A stretch of DNA of 36,977 bases from positions 1-36,977 of the forward strand of contig JAQCGX010000034.1 in the NCBI GenBank assembly GCA_027619975.1. The letters are read 5' to 3'. The notes beneath the pieces are model-generated. The model did not search any database, had not been told where the DNA came from, and saw nothing but the letters and a program-made list of their open reading frames with translations. Shown piece after piece: positions 15,067 to 23,729 of this stretch. A program made the translations under genes and the position numbers. Origin of the DNA: Nitrospinota bacterium (GTDB lineage: Bacteria; Nitrospinota; Nitrospinia; Nitrospinales; VA-1). Numbering within the stretch: position 1 is the stretch's first letter; the number at the start of each line of letters is the position of its first letter.

Positions 15067-15789
15067 ATGGGTAAATTAAAACTAGGACCGATTGGATTAT
15101 TACCCCCTTCCGCGGCATCAGAAGGTATCTTTCAACCTGAAATGGATTCCGGCTACCAACTGGTTGAAGGGGAACACGTCCTGGAGGACAAAGCAATTGA
15201 AATCGCCGCAATCCAGATTTTAACACGGAAAAATCCCACTCTTTTCCCAGGCCCCATGATCTTGTGGGCGTGGAACGATGAAGCGATCCATAAATCCGAG
15301 TTGATCATGGATCTGGTCAGAGAGGTTCCGGGAATGAATGTCATCCCGATGCCTGATTACCGGCCGATCTACCCAAAAATTGATCCTGAAGCGGTTATCA
15401 ATCCTTGCCACCCCAATCTGACCGTTCAGCATAACAAAATCGAAGGCTGTATTCTTATTGGCGTTCATTGCCATTTTGCCAATATTACCCTGAAAATGAT
15501 TCGGGCTAATACCAATTGCTACACTATGGCTTTTTGCGCCTATGATGGCCACGAAGATGCTCTGTTGTCGATTCGGGATTTGGACGGTTCAAAAATAGTA
15601 AAAATCACGCAGGCAATTAAAGACGCAAAAAAATCAGGCGTGGTTACGCCATGGGGCTTGACGCCTGAAGGAAAAGAAGAATTAGAAGAAATCCGGGCTC
15701 GCAAGGCCAAAACTGCAGAGTTGACTAAAGGAAATGTCAGTTTATTTATGGGCGACTTGGAACAAGGTTTGGACGAAAACTCTGAGTGA
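15067..15789 (+). CDS. CO-dehydrogenase beta / acetyl-CoA synthase epsilon-like family protein
   Basis: The central part (EGCILIGVHCHFANITLKMI ... NCYTMAFCAYDGHEDALLSI) resembles the Rossmann-like fold of CdhB/ACS-epsilon proteins. Similar proteins recur in Nitrospinota/Nitrospirota genomes annotated as 'carbon monoxide dehydrogenase beta subunit family' (recall, not searched). No catalytic CODH genes lie in the window, so a role as a partner of a 2-oxoacid:ferredoxin oxidoreductase or another low-potential enzyme is possible but unproven. The N-terminus has a conserved-looking LGPIGLLPPSAASEG, and Cys and His residues are frequent (NPCHPN; GVHCH). No signal peptide, so cytoplasmic. The gene has its own promoter, a strong ribosome binding site and a strong terminator (15891-15922), and is monocistronic. 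Confidence 0.5.
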   Translation: MGKLKLGPIGLLPPSAASEGIFQPEMDSGYQLVEGEHVLEDKAIEIAAIQILTRKNPTLFPGPMILWAWNDEAIHKSELIMDLVREVPGMNVIPMPDYRPIYPKIDPEAVINPCHPNLTVQHNKIEGCILIGVHCHFANITLKMIRANTNCYTMAFCAYDGHEDALLSIRDLDGSKIVKITQAIKDAKKSGVVTPWGLTPEGKEELEEIRARKAKTAELTKGNVSLFMGDLEQGLDENSE

Positions 15790-15831
15790 ACTGAGCGACC
15801 AAAATTTATTCCCTAAAAAAATAAAGGTGGC

Positions 15832-15876
15832 ACGGGTTTATAGATAATCATTCCGACCAGTACCAAAACCCGTTTT
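15832..15876 (+). other. alternative stem arms before the terminator
   Basis: ACGGGTTT (15832-15839) can pair with AAACCCGT in AAAACCCGTTTT (15865-15876). The latter is almost identical to the terminator's left arm (15890-15901) and could pair with the terminator's right arm (15908-15919) instead. Four mutually exclusive arms recall an attenuator, although it lies at a gene's 3' end. Confidence 0.3.
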
Positions 15877-15890
15877 ATCACACATTTTAA

Positions 15891-15922
15891 AAACCCGTTT
15901 CGATCCTGAAACGGGTTTTTTT
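15891..15922 (+). terminator. intrinsic terminator of the CdhB-like gene
   Basis: An 11-bp perfect stem AAACCCGTTTC / GAAACGGGTTT with loop GATCCT is followed by a T-run. It lies ~100 nt after the stop codon. The rest of the gap to 16181 is AT-rich with no gene; a TATAAT at 16044-16049 lacks a good -35 partner. Confidence 0.85.
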
Positions 15923-16181
15923 CTACCCGCTTTACCCTCCGTTTTACCCTATTTATCCCCATTCCGAAAAAAAATCAAAAATCCTTACTTTTTACATTGA
16001 ATATTAATTACAACTACCTTATGCTAACAATATCATTGAAATATATAATCTAATTGGAATCAAGCGGCTATAAAGATTTCCGATTCCAACAGAATAAAAG
16101 ATTTACATCAACACATTATTTCCAAAAATAGTTGTTCTTTTTTTTTCACGTTACAAAATAAAAAATTAAGGAGGTTTTATC

Positions 16182-16535
16182 GTGCTTGCAATGGTTATTG
16201 ATGATTCAAGGGCCATTCGTCTCATTCTTGGAAACATTCTCAAAGAACTTGGATTTGAGGTGGTGAGTGCTGAGAATGGCGTAGATGCCCTGAACCAAAT
16301 GAAGTCTCATGACAAAATTGACTTCGCTCTGGTGGATTGGAATATGCCTGAGATGAACGGCTATGAATTCGTATGCGCACTGAGAAAGGACGATACCTAC
16401 AAGGATGTTCGTCTCATGATGGTGACGACGGAAACAGAAATGTCTCAAGTGATCAAAGCTTTGGAAGCGGGGGCCAATGAGTACGTAATGAAACCCTTTA
16501 CCAAAGAAGGGACGCCCGTGGGGAACACCCATTAA
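16182..16535 (+). CDS. CheY-like response regulator receiver domain, C-terminus replaced
   Basis: A single receiver domain. The acidic pair Asp7/Asp8 (VIDDSR), the phospho-acceptor Asp52 (LVDWNMPEMNG), Thr82 (MMVTTETE) and Lys104 (YVMKPF) are all in place. GTG at 16182 is the start: AAGGAGG lies 7 nt before it, while the ATG at 16191 is too far. After KPFTKE (residue 109) the sequence changes to GTPVGNTH and stops, so the last alpha-5 helix and C-terminus expected of CheY are missing. The following DNA in the +1 frame is the 3' part of a different gene (16510-16875). The domain may not fold stably. Its output partner is not visible. Confidence 0.85.
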   Translation: MLAMVIDDSRAIRLILGNILKELGFEVVSAENGVDALNQMKSHDKIDFALVDWNMPEMNGYEFVCALRKDDTYKDVRLMMVTTETEMSQVIKALEAGANEYVMKPFTKEGTPVGNTH

Positions 16536-16875
16536 ACTTTTGGGAGCCGAGGATTTCAGCTGGGACCTGGAAAAAGGCATCTACTCAGGCTACACGATCG
16601 CATACGTAGCCTTACAGATCGCAGTTTATATGGGGTTCAAAGAAATCTTTTATTTAGGATTGGACTTGAAAAATGAGGGGCCAAACACGCATTTTTTCGG
16701 ACACGATTATCATTCGAAAAATCATGAAACCACAGAGTTTCCAAGAATGAAAAAGATGCTGGAGTTTGGAGCGCAGACTTTGTCGAATACCGATGTTAAG
16801 GTATTCAATTGCAGTCCGTTTTCTCAACTGGAATGCTTTCCGAAAGTCAGCTATGAATATGAAATTTCGCTTTGA
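16510..16875 (+). pseudogene. 3' fragment of a DUF115/MptE-like (flagellin or glycan modification type) gene
   Basis: The +1 frame relative to the receiver gene is open from just after a TGA overlapping the receiver's KPF codons and reads GRPWGTPIKLLGAEDFSW, then IAVYMGFKEIFYLGLDL, THFFGHDYHSKNHET and NCSPFSQLECFPKVSYE. This is the C-terminal region of DUF115-like (6-hydroxymethylpterin pyrophosphokinase MptE-like) proteins, some of which act in flagellin or surface-glycan modification. Family placement is from recall. There is no start codon with a ribosome binding site (first TTG at 16540), and the N-terminal two thirds are absent. The fragment was joined to the receiver gene by a deletion near 16503-16510. 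Confidence 0.6.
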
Positions 16876-17128
16876 GTTAAGAAACCTGAGTTTTCAACTT
16901 ACAAAGAGCTTTCCTGTTGGAAAAGAAATACAATCCAAAGTAAATATCTAACCAAGTCCTGACGCCCTTCGATTCCTCAATTAAAAATGAACCTAGAGGT
17001 CATCTCTCCATTTATAGAAAATCAAGAGAATCCAACCGACACATGTATTTCCATGCAATTAAGTAAGTAAAATTAACTTTAAACTCATGGATAAAAGTGA
17101 CTCATATCACTTACTTAGAACTTTAATA

Positions 17129-18409
17129 TTAACCCTCGCATTGCATGAACTCCGAAGGTTTTTCGCCATCAAAAAAAGCCGAAATAACCCCTTCAGCCAG
17201 GGCGCGGTACCCCGATTCGTTTGGGTGCAACCAGTCCCTGGGCCCATGAATGGGTTCTTTGGCTGCGGCTTTTCTAAAAAAATTTCTTGTGTCCGCAAAC
17301 TTAAAGTTCTGCTTTCTGGAAACATCTTGAACTTTAAGGCAGATTTCCTGGCTTCTTGCATGGATGGAACCAGACTCAACGGTGACAATGCCTTTTCCCG
17401 TCGGAATGGTAACTGTAGGGGATACCCATTGATAGGAGGATAAAGGAGCGGGAATGTAAACAACGGCAATAGACGAGTTTTTAAAATAATCCGCTAAAAA
17501 CAATAACGACTGCTCAAATATATAAATGGCTTGTTTTGTTTGCTCGGCGGTCAATGTCATGGCAGGGTGCTGGGTATTAATTGGAATGGGAAACTCCTTG
17601 CCATCGATTAAGGCGGTGTCGTAGTGCACCGGCTCCGGCTTCTGCGAATCATCCTCCTTTATCTCATCGACCTTTTTGTTGATAGCCCGCTTGAGCTTTT
17701 TAAAACCTCTTTTGACTTCATTGACGACATTATCACCAACGCTTTCTATGAGAAACCGGGTGAATAGAAAATTTTTCAACGGACCTTCAGCATTATATAA
17801 GGGGTCCACCTCCAAAACCGATTTTTGAATGAAGGTTTTAAAATATTCAGGGTCATAAAACTTATCCGGGTCAATGATGTCTTTATATTTGCCTTGAAGA
17901 TCAATCATGTTGTCGTTCAAATCATTGCCCTCAAAAAAATACACCAGAATCATTTCAGGGTCTTTTAATTCGAAAGCGCGCAGAGAATTGATATGCCTAA
18001 AGTGAGCTATAGGCTGAGACACCAGACCACGTAAACTGCCGGAACCCAGGGCTCCATAAGAAATGATATCCCTCCCGGTACGGTTATAGAGAACATGGGC
18101 CGAGTGATAATCCCCCTGGCTGAGCTTATGCTTGCGAACGGCCTGCAGATACCAGTCCCCCTGCCCCAGCGCATGGGAGTCTCCTACAATGGCGATATAA
18201 TTCTCGGGGATCACGGATTTTTTCGTGGATTGTCCCAAAACTTTATAGCCGTCATCCAATCCTACATAAATAGATAAGGGAAGCTTGTGCAATACATGGG
18301 GGAAAATCAATTCCATTACGAATATAAGAATAACCAAGCTGGCAAGGAATACTAAAATATTCGAAAAGAGGGAGGCGGGTTTTTGATTCAATTTTTTCAT
18401 CCTGGACAT
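17129..18409 (-). CDS. membrane-anchored SGNH/GDSL-type hydrolase-like protein
   Basis: The N-terminus has a basic stretch and one membrane helix (residues ~14-34, NILVFLASLVILIFVMELI). SGNH-family blocks follow: VGDSHALGQG (Ser78 nucleophile), FFEGNDLNDN (Gly and Asn of the oxyanion hole) and DWLHPNESGY near the C-terminus (Asp and His). The domain therefore faces the periplasm. Such proteins de-acetylate or acetylate polysaccharides and peptidoglycan, or act as esterases; the exact substrate is unknown. A Lys-rich insert (VKRGFKKLKRAINKKVDEIK) lies in the middle. 426 aa. It is the last gene of the minus-strand series HAD-rsmE-scpA. 16876-17128 upstream of its stop holds no gene. Confidence 0.75.
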   Translation of the reverse strand: MSRMKKLNQKPASLFSNILVFLASLVILIFVMELIFPHVLHKLPLSIYVGLDDGYKVLGQSTKKSVIPENYIAIVGDSHALGQGDWYLQAVRKHKLSQGDYHSAHVLYNRTGRDIISYGALGSGSLRGLVSQPIAHFRHINSLRAFELKDPEMILVYFFEGNDLNDNMIDLQGKYKDIIDPDKFYDPEYFKTFIQKSVLEVDPLYNAEGPLKNFLFTRFLIESVGDNVVNEVKRGFKKLKRAINKKVDEIKEDDSQKPEPVHYDTALIDGKEFPIPINTQHPAMTLTAEQTKQAIYIFEQSLLFLADYFKNSSIAVVYIPAPLSSYQWVSPTVTIPTGKGIVTVESGSIHARSQEICLKVQDVSRKQNFKFADTRNFFRKAAAKEPIHGPRDWLHPNESGYRALAEGVISAFFDGEKPSEFMQCEG

Positions 18410-18541
18410 TCAGCCAATCATTTATAAAAGTAATTTATTATCTGACGGTCCTTATCGGTGTCAGGGGGTTTGGTTCCGTCACCGATTCCCATAGGTTCAA
18501 TGCCCTGTCTTTAAAGTTTATCAGAGGCAGGAAAATCTATT

Positions 18542-19330
18542 TTATTCTGGCAACGAAGATGTCTCATCGCTTGAGGTAAGGTAGTGTTGAAGAGCTTCAT
18601 CTTGAGCTTCACGGTCAGAGGATCGGTAGATGCGAATAGGGTCGAATTGATTGACTTGCTGAATACGGAGAAGTTTTAACCGCATCAGTTCCAAAAGGGC
18701 CAAAAAAGTCACGATCACTTCCTGCCGGGTATTTAGAACCGTGAACAGCGAATCGAAGGTAACGGTTTCCGCCGCGTTCAATATCTCCAGAATATAGATC
18801 AACCGGTCCGCAACCGAGAAAGTGGAAATCTTGACTTCGTAATCTTTTTTGAACTCTTTGCTCTTTAAAATTTTTTGAAAGGCATTTAAAAGATCAAAGG
18901 CTGAGGCTTCCACAAGAATTTCCTCCCCGTTCCCTTCATCAATGGAGATATCCCCTCTGCGCACAAATATCTGCTGGCGATCATATTCCCGCGCTCGCAA
19001 CTCAAACGCCGCATCTTTATATCGCTGATATTCCAGCAGGCGGCGCATCAAGTCCGCTCTCGGGTCCTGCCCTTCTTCTCCCTCCTCCAGTCCCTGCTCC
19101 TGAACCGGCAACAGACATTTGGATTTGATGCGTGTCAGCTCCGCTGCCATGACCAGATACTCACCGGCGATTTCAAGGTCCAGATCCTGCATCAGGTCAA
19201 TGGTATCCATATACTGCCGCGTTATTTCTTTAATGGGGATATCATTAATATCCATTTTCTGCTCTTTGAGCAGATGCAGGAGCAGATCCAACGGCCCTTC
19301 GAAAATATCAAGTTTGCATTGATAAGCCAT
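18542..19330 (-). CDS. scpA: segregation and condensation protein A
   Basis: ScpA is the kleisin that links the SMC heads and ScpB in the bacterial condensin complex. The N-terminal kleisin region reads LDIFEGPLDLLLHLLKEQ with the diagnostic DINDIPIKEITRQY, followed by AGEYLVMAAELTRIKSK. The C-terminal winged-helix region is EVIVTFLALLELMRLKLL. The start is ATG at 19330 (MAYQCKLD) with GGAAGAT upstream; a TTG five codons earlier is possible. ScpB is not adjacent. 97 nt separate it from rsmE upstream. Confidence 0.93.
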   Translation of the reverse strand: MAYQCKLDIFEGPLDLLLHLLKEQKMDINDIPIKEITRQYMDTIDLMQDLDLEIAGEYLVMAAELTRIKSKCLLPVQEQGLEEGEEGQDPRADLMRRLLEYQRYKDAAFELRAREYDRQQIFVRRGDISIDEGNGEEILVEASAFDLLNAFQKILKSKEFKKDYEVKISTFSVADRLIYILEILNAAETVTFDSLFTVLNTRQEVIVTFLALLELMRLKLLRIQQVNQFDPIRIYRSSDREAQDEALQHYLTSSDETSSLPE

Positions 19331-19427
19331 GAATGCATCTTCCAATCAATTAAATATAGTTATGCCAAATCTAACATTTATGGGTAAAAGAAAAAACCCC
19401 ATTTTAACCCCGCCGTACGAATGAAAT

Positions 19428-20165
19428 TCATAAATCCCCCCAGCGGCTTTGCAAAAGAGACAGGACCACGATCGGAGCGGTTTCCGCACGCAAAACACGG
19501 GGCCCCAACGTGATGGGTCGAAATCCGTACTGGTGGGCGGTTTGAATTTCCGATTCGGTAAAACCGCCTTCAGGCCCGGTCAGAAACGCGAGCGAACGTG
19601 GAGAGGTTTGCGGCGAAACATCCGCCAGGCGGTGCGCTTCTTCCTCTTCCCAGAAGATCAGTTTGATTTCAGCATTCTGGTTTTCCCGGCAGAAACCTTC
19701 AACGGTCAGAATATCCGGGGAAACAGCGGGCAGGTGACTGCGGCCCGACTGTTTGGCCGCCTCCTCAGCGATCCGTTGCCAACGCGCTACTTTTTTTTTA
19801 GCGTCTGTCCGATCCACTTTGACAATACAGCGGTCCGTTCTCAAAGGAGCAACGATATGAACTCCCAGTTCCACGGCTTTACGGAGAACCGGGTCGAATT
19901 TATTACCTTTAAGAAGCGCCATCCCCATTTGAATGGCTAAAGGAGACTCGGTCTGATATTTTTCCTTCGACTCCACCCTGCCATGAACTTCTTGCGCCTT
20001 CACATCCGTCAATTGCACAAAATACCGGTTCCCAAGCCCATCCAGAACCTGAATCCGGTCCCCCTGGGTCAACCGAAGAACCGTGCGAATATGACTCACA
20101 TCGGTCCCGCGTAGAACCACCTTATCTCCTGAAATATTTTCCGGCTGAGTAAAAAATCGGTGCAT
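19428..20165 (-). CDS. rsmE: 16S rRNA (uracil1498-N3)-methyltransferase
   Basis: RsmE methylates U1498 in helix 44 of 16S rRNA using S-adenosylmethionine. The N-terminal PUA-like domain begins MHRFFTQPENI and contains HIRTVLRLTQGDRIQVLDG. The C-terminal SPOUT (knotted) domain contains FLTGPEGGFTESEI and LGPRVLRAETAPIVVLSLLQ, the AdoMet-binding knot signature. 245 aa is typical. It lies between the HAD gene and scpA on the same strand. Confidence 0.95.
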   Translation of the reverse strand: MHRFFTQPENISGDKVVLRGTDVSHIRTVLRLTQGDRIQVLDGLGNRYFVQLTDVKAQEVHGRVESKEKYQTESPLAIQMGMALLKGNKFDPVLRKAVELGVHIVAPLRTDRCIVKVDRTDAKKKVARWQRIAEEAAKQSGRSHLPAVSPDILTVEGFCRENQNAEIKLIFWEEEEAHRLADVSPQTSPRSLAFLTGPEGGFTESEIQTAHQYGFRPITLGPRVLRAETAPIVVLSLLQSRWGDL

Positions 20166-20205
20166 AGATGCCCTTTAAGCTTTTAAAACTTCTCGAAAAA
20201 TTCAA

Positions 20206-20220
20206 CCAGCCTAAGGCTGG
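20206..20220 (-). terminator. small hairpin after the HAD gene
   Basis: CCAGCC, loop TAA, GGCTGG form a 6-bp GC-rich stem between the HAD stop (20267) and the rsmE start. On the minus strand it is followed by TTGAATTTTT, a modest U-tract. A weak terminator is plausible. Confidence 0.35.
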
Positions 20221-20266
20221 ACCCAATGGTCACGTTCGATGGGTTTTTGTGTTGCAACAAAATTTA

Positions 20267-21007
20267 TCAATCTATAGAAGTTACTTTAACAGATCCGATC
20301 TCCAATAGATCTGTCAGGGTGCGAACCTCATATTCAGGGTGGATTCCTGCGGGAAGCTCTTTCCCATTCCGATTGATCCATGCCGCCTGCATGCCAACAT
20401 TCTGGGCTCCGGCAATATCATGCGCGGGACTGTCTCCCACAAAAAGGATTTCTTTAGGTTCCAGTTTTAAATAACTGATCGCCAGTTCGAATATGGACGG
20501 GTGCGGCTTGCGGTAAGGAACATCCGACGAATAAATGGAAAATTCGAAAAATGGATCCAATCCCATTTGCACCCGTTCGTAATCTTTCATGAAGGGAGGA
20601 TTTGTTGTATTGGAGATGATTCCCAATCGCATGCCTGCCGACTGCAAGCCCTGTAACGTTGTAAGTACATCAGGAAACACTTTACGAACGGAAAAAACTT
20701 CCTGATAATAAATTTTCAATATCTCATCAACCGTTGCTTTCCCTGCGATGTCGATAGAATATTTCAACAAAAGATATTTTAACACCGGCTCAAAACAGGC
20801 TTCTCGATGCGTCTTGCGTGATTCCTCGATCATTTTATAAAAAAGATCCCGGTAGGTTTGGTAGCAATCATTAAAATCAGGCAAACTGACTTTCCTGCCC
20901 TGCAAAAATCCGAACATTTTCAGAAATGGCCGTCTATCATCTTCGTCTACCAGATCCACCAGAGTCCAGGCCCAGTCAAAAATCACCGCTTTTATGGAAA
21001 GATTCAT
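20267..21007 (-). CDS. HAD-superfamily hydrolase with Ala in place of the second motif-I Asp
   Basis: HAD motifs: I, VIFDWAWTLVD (nucleophile Asp11; the +2 position is Ala13 rather than Asp); II, LGIISNTT; III, PYRKPHPSIFELA; IV, ILFVGDSPAHDIAGA. The cap domain lies between motifs I and II. Phosphonoacetaldehyde hydrolase also has DWA at this site, but the following GT is WT here and no cap Lys of PhnX was identified. The missing general acid/base suggests an altered substrate or low phosphatase activity. Substrate unknown. ATG at 21007; cytoplasmic, 246 aa. Confidence 0.85.
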   Translation of the reverse strand: MNLSIKAVIFDWAWTLVDLVDEDDRRPFLKMFGFLQGRKVSLPDFNDCYQTYRDLFYKMIEESRKTHREACFEPVLKYLLLKYSIDIAGKATVDEILKIYYQEVFSVRKVFPDVLTTLQGLQSAGMRLGIISNTTNPPFMKDYERVQMGLDPFFEFSIYSSDVPYRKPHPSIFELAISYLKLEPKEILFVGDSPAHDIAGAQNVGMQAAWINRNGKELPAGIHPEYEVRTLTDLLEIGSVKVTSID

Positions 21008-21332
21008 ATCGCAATCATGTGGTTAGTGTAATTATTTTTTCCCATCGTCCCAAAATGAGACAGAATGTTGTAAAAATAACTACAAATTAATCAATATATT
21101 ATATTTTTAGTACGCGTTACATCTCTATTTTTCCGATGTTCCCTATGCCAATGTTGCGTTTATCCCTTGATAAGTCTCCCCAAGCCCCCTTCCCTCATCT
21201 ATAATGGCCCCTACAATCCAAGCTTAAATTTGAACAAATCCTTACTGGCAACCAATTCGGAAACTCCAGAGTTCTGGAAAAATTTAATCATCTATGGGCG
21301 TTGGAACAACTTAAGAATTGGAAAATAATACC
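21008..21332. other. divergent intergenic region, no gene
   Basis: About 325 bp between the HAD gene (minus) and the DUF2284 gene (plus). The left half is very AT-rich, the right half C-rich. A TATAAT occurs in the C-rich part (within CATCTATAATGG), but no convincing -35 box lies 16-18 bp before it. No RNA gene or repeat was seen. Confidence 0.4.
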
Positions 21333-21878
21333 ATGAAATCACTACCATCAAATATTCGGCAACTACCACTGAATGTTAAAAGCAATACAGAAATGATTCA
21401 AGAGGCAGTAACTCTCGGATGCAGCCGGGCAAAGGTTATTTGGACAAAGACCATCGCCATCGGTACCTGGGGCAGACTTCAATGCCAGTATGGTTGTTCT
21501 CATTATGGCAAACTACACACCTGCCCCCCGCACTCACCCAACTCAGACGAATTGGGTGAAATTCTCGTTGACTACCAAAGAGCCTTATTGCTCTATGCAA
21601 TACCAAAAGTGGACATGAGAGATGTCGCGGTGACTTTGGAAGAAAGCTTCAAGTCCAAAGGTTTTTATAAAGCATTTGGTTTGTGCTCACGCGCCTGCGA
21701 CTTATGCGAGATCTGCACCATAGACAGCTTCTGCAAGTATCCCGATAAAGCCCGCCCTACATTGCAAGGCTGTGGCATTGACGTACAGAGCACCGTTTTT
21801 AATAATGGATGGGCAGATGTCTCGCCCAACCAGCCCTGTGCGGACATGAATAACATCGGCATGGTATTGCTGGACTGA
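21333..21878 (+). CDS. DUF2284 Cys-rich predicted metal-binding protein
   Basis: The cysteine pattern is that of DUF2284: CQYGCSHYGKLHTCPPHSPN in the N-terminal half, then GLCSRACDLCEICTIDSFC, and KARPTLQGCGIDV near the end. Such proteins are predicted to bind a metal or an Fe-S cluster; no reaction is established. About 182 aa, no signal peptide. I chose ATG at 21333; a TTG at 21318 is possible and neither start has a strong ribosome binding site. The saccharopine-dehydrogenase-like gene follows after 91 nt on the same strand. Confidence 0.8.
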   Translation: MKSLPSNIRQLPLNVKSNTEMIQEAVTLGCSRAKVIWTKTIAIGTWGRLQCQYGCSHYGKLHTCPPHSPNSDELGEILVDYQRALLLYAIPKVDMRDVAVTLEESFKSKGFYKAFGLCSRACDLCEICTIDSFCKYPDKARPTLQGCGIDVQSTVFNNGWADVSPNQPCADMNNIGMVLLD

Positions 21879-21969
21879 ACGACCTTATATAATTGCAACT
21901 GAATTAACTGTCCAGACTTCTCATCGTATAACGCTTCTCGCAACCTTTATTTCGGACGAAAATCATTTT

Positions 21970-23142
21970 ATGAGTTACCGTTACGCCGTCATTGGTTCTG
22001 GCCGCCAGGGATTATCCGCCGCTTATGACATGGGCCGGTTTGGAAACGCAAAAGAAATCCTGCTTTACGACATCAATCCTCAAGCCGCAAAGGCTGGGGC
22101 CGAAAAGATCAATTCCCTGCTGGGTGCCAACATCGCTAGCGGGCATGGACTGGATGCCGGAGACCCTGCTCAACTTTCAAAGGCTCTTAAAGGAGTTCAT
22201 TCTACCCTGAGCGCCGTGCCCTATCCATTAAATCCGCTCATAACCCGAATCGCCATTGAAAACGGTTCGAGTTTATGCGATTTGGGCGGTCACACGGATA
22301 CCGTACGCGGCCAACTTGCACTCGACGATGTTGCCCGAAAGGCAGGCGTCACCATCACCCCCGACTGCGGAATGGGACCGGGGCTCAACATTTCCATGGG
22401 TGTGCTGGCTATGTCGTTCGTCGAAAAACCGGAAGACGTGTTGATCTGGGACGGAGGACTGCCGCAAAACCCAGAGCCTCCCTGGAATTATCTTCTTACA
22501 TTCAATATCAATGGGTTCACAAACGAGTATTTTGGCGACGCCTATTTTCTCCGTAACGGGGAAGTCGTGCCCATCCCTTGTCTTTCGGAAATGGAAACGC
22601 TGGATTTCCCTTCCCCCCTGGGGCAACTGGAAGCGGCTGTGACTTCCGGTGGATTGTCCACCGCACCCTGGACGTTTGCCGGGAAATTAAAACGGCTGGA
22701 AAACAAAACCCTTCGTTACCCCGGACACTGGGATCAATTCAAGGCATTTCAGTTATTAGGATTGTTCGAAGAAGACCCCATACAGGTGAACGGGACAACG
22801 GTTTCTCCGAGAGAGGTCTTCCATTCACTGCTGGAACCTAAGATCACGGCGGATAAAATTCGCGATATTTGTGTCATCCGCACCCGGTGCAACGGAACAA
22901 CCAGTGGCAAACCCGCATCCAGCACCATTGAATTGATCGAAACCTACGATGAAGAAACGGGATTCACCGCCATGGAAAAACTCACGGGCTGGCACGCTTC
23001 CATCGTCGCCATCCTTTCCGCTCAGGGTGACATCCCAAGAGGAGCCATCCCCGTGGAAACTGCGCTGACGGCCGACGCTTTGGCCAAAGAGGGAGCCCGA
23101 CGGGGATGGGAATTTAAAAATAAAACTGTCCTTCCGGTTTGA
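21970..23142 (+). CDS. saccharopine dehydrogenase-like / lysine dehydrogenase-family oxidoreductase
   Basis: The N-terminal NAD(P)-binding Rossmann motif is YAVIGSGRQGLSAAYD followed by an acidic residue at the end of the second strand (EILLYDINP). The catalytic/substrate domain includes SAVPYPLNPLITRIAIENG, DLGGHTDTV and TPDCGMGPGLNISMG, characteristic of the saccharopine dehydrogenase C-terminal family, including L-lysine 6-dehydrogenases. 390 aa. The substrate could be lysine, saccharopine or a carboxyspermidine-like compound; the sequence does not decide. ATG 21970 is used without a strong ribosome binding site. Cytoplasmic. Confidence 0.82.
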   Translation: MSYRYAVIGSGRQGLSAAYDMGRFGNAKEILLYDINPQAAKAGAEKINSLLGANIASGHGLDAGDPAQLSKALKGVHSTLSAVPYPLNPLITRIAIENGSSLCDLGGHTDTVRGQLALDDVARKAGVTITPDCGMGPGLNISMGVLAMSFVEKPEDVLIWDGGLPQNPEPPWNYLLTFNINGFTNEYFGDAYFLRNGEVVPIPCLSEMETLDFPSPLGQLEAAVTSGGLSTAPWTFAGKLKRLENKTLRYPGHWDQFKAFQLLGLFEEDPIQVNGTTVSPREVFHSLLEPKITADKIRDICVIRTRCNGTTSGKPASSTIELIETYDEETGFTAMEKLTGWHASIVAILSAQGDIPRGAIPVETALTADALAKEGARRGWEFKNKTVLPV

Positions 23143-23236
23143 TTTTCTTTTTCATTTTCTAGCAGTTACAATATATCCTGTAAAAAAACCCTCTGTTGTC
23201 GAAAATCACTCCTGCCTATTTTCAGGACAAGTCAAA

Positions 23237-23713
23237 ATGAAACTGTACCGTCCTTATACCCTGATTCCTTCATCGCGATTGAATGAAGACTACGATGAAA
23301 AAGATATAAGGATCGACTGGATCTGTTATTTGCGAGATCATCCCCTACTGCCCTTTGGCGAATTAATCGAGAAATACGCAGAGCTTAAAGCGTCCGGGGA
23401 GAATATACGGTGGATTATAGAACGAGCCAACAATTTTTTATCGGAGGCAGAAGTGGCGGAATTGAGCCACTATCTGGAACAACGCTATGGCTTCTCAGTG
23501 GAAATCGAGTCATTTGAAACGCCGCTGAACCTTAGAAAACTCCCCTGGTTTAAGGAAAATCACGTAAATGCCGCCATCATTTGCCGCGACCCAGGCGATC
23601 CCTTCTGTTTGAGCCTCAGTATCCTCGGCATGGTCGCACCCATAAAGGATATAGACAGTGTCAGAACCGTCAATGAATTTCTGGAAGAAATAGATAAACA
23701 GAACGGCAATTAA
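23237..23713 (+). CDS. hypothetical protein (158 aa)
   Basis: Not recognised. A soluble acidic protein with a helical middle part (FGELIEKYAELKASGENIRW) and a strand-rich end (AAIICRDPGDPFCLSLSI). AGGA lies 9 nt before the ATG. It follows the saccharopine-dehydrogenase-like gene by ~95 nt and converges with the YdcF-like gene, whose end is 16 nt away. Confidence 0.65.
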   Translation: MKLYRPYTLIPSSRLNEDYDEKDIRIDWICYLRDHPLLPFGELIEKYAELKASGENIRWIIERANNFLSEAEVAELSHYLEQRYGFSVEIESFETPLNLRKLPWFKENHVNAAIICRDPGDPFCLSLSILGMVAPIKDIDSVRTVNEFLEEIDKQNGN

Positions 23714-23729
23714 AATTGCTAAAGGAAAT

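Noticed and set aside
18454-18486. ATCGGTG/CACCGAT inverted repeat between the SGNH and scpA genes
   Set aside because: Seven-bp stem with a 19-nt loop and no T-tract; too weak to call a terminator or operator.
19331-19427. Possible terminator between rsmE and scpA (CCCC...AACCCC near 19395)
   Set aside because: The arms are a direct repeat, not an inverted one, so no hairpin forms.
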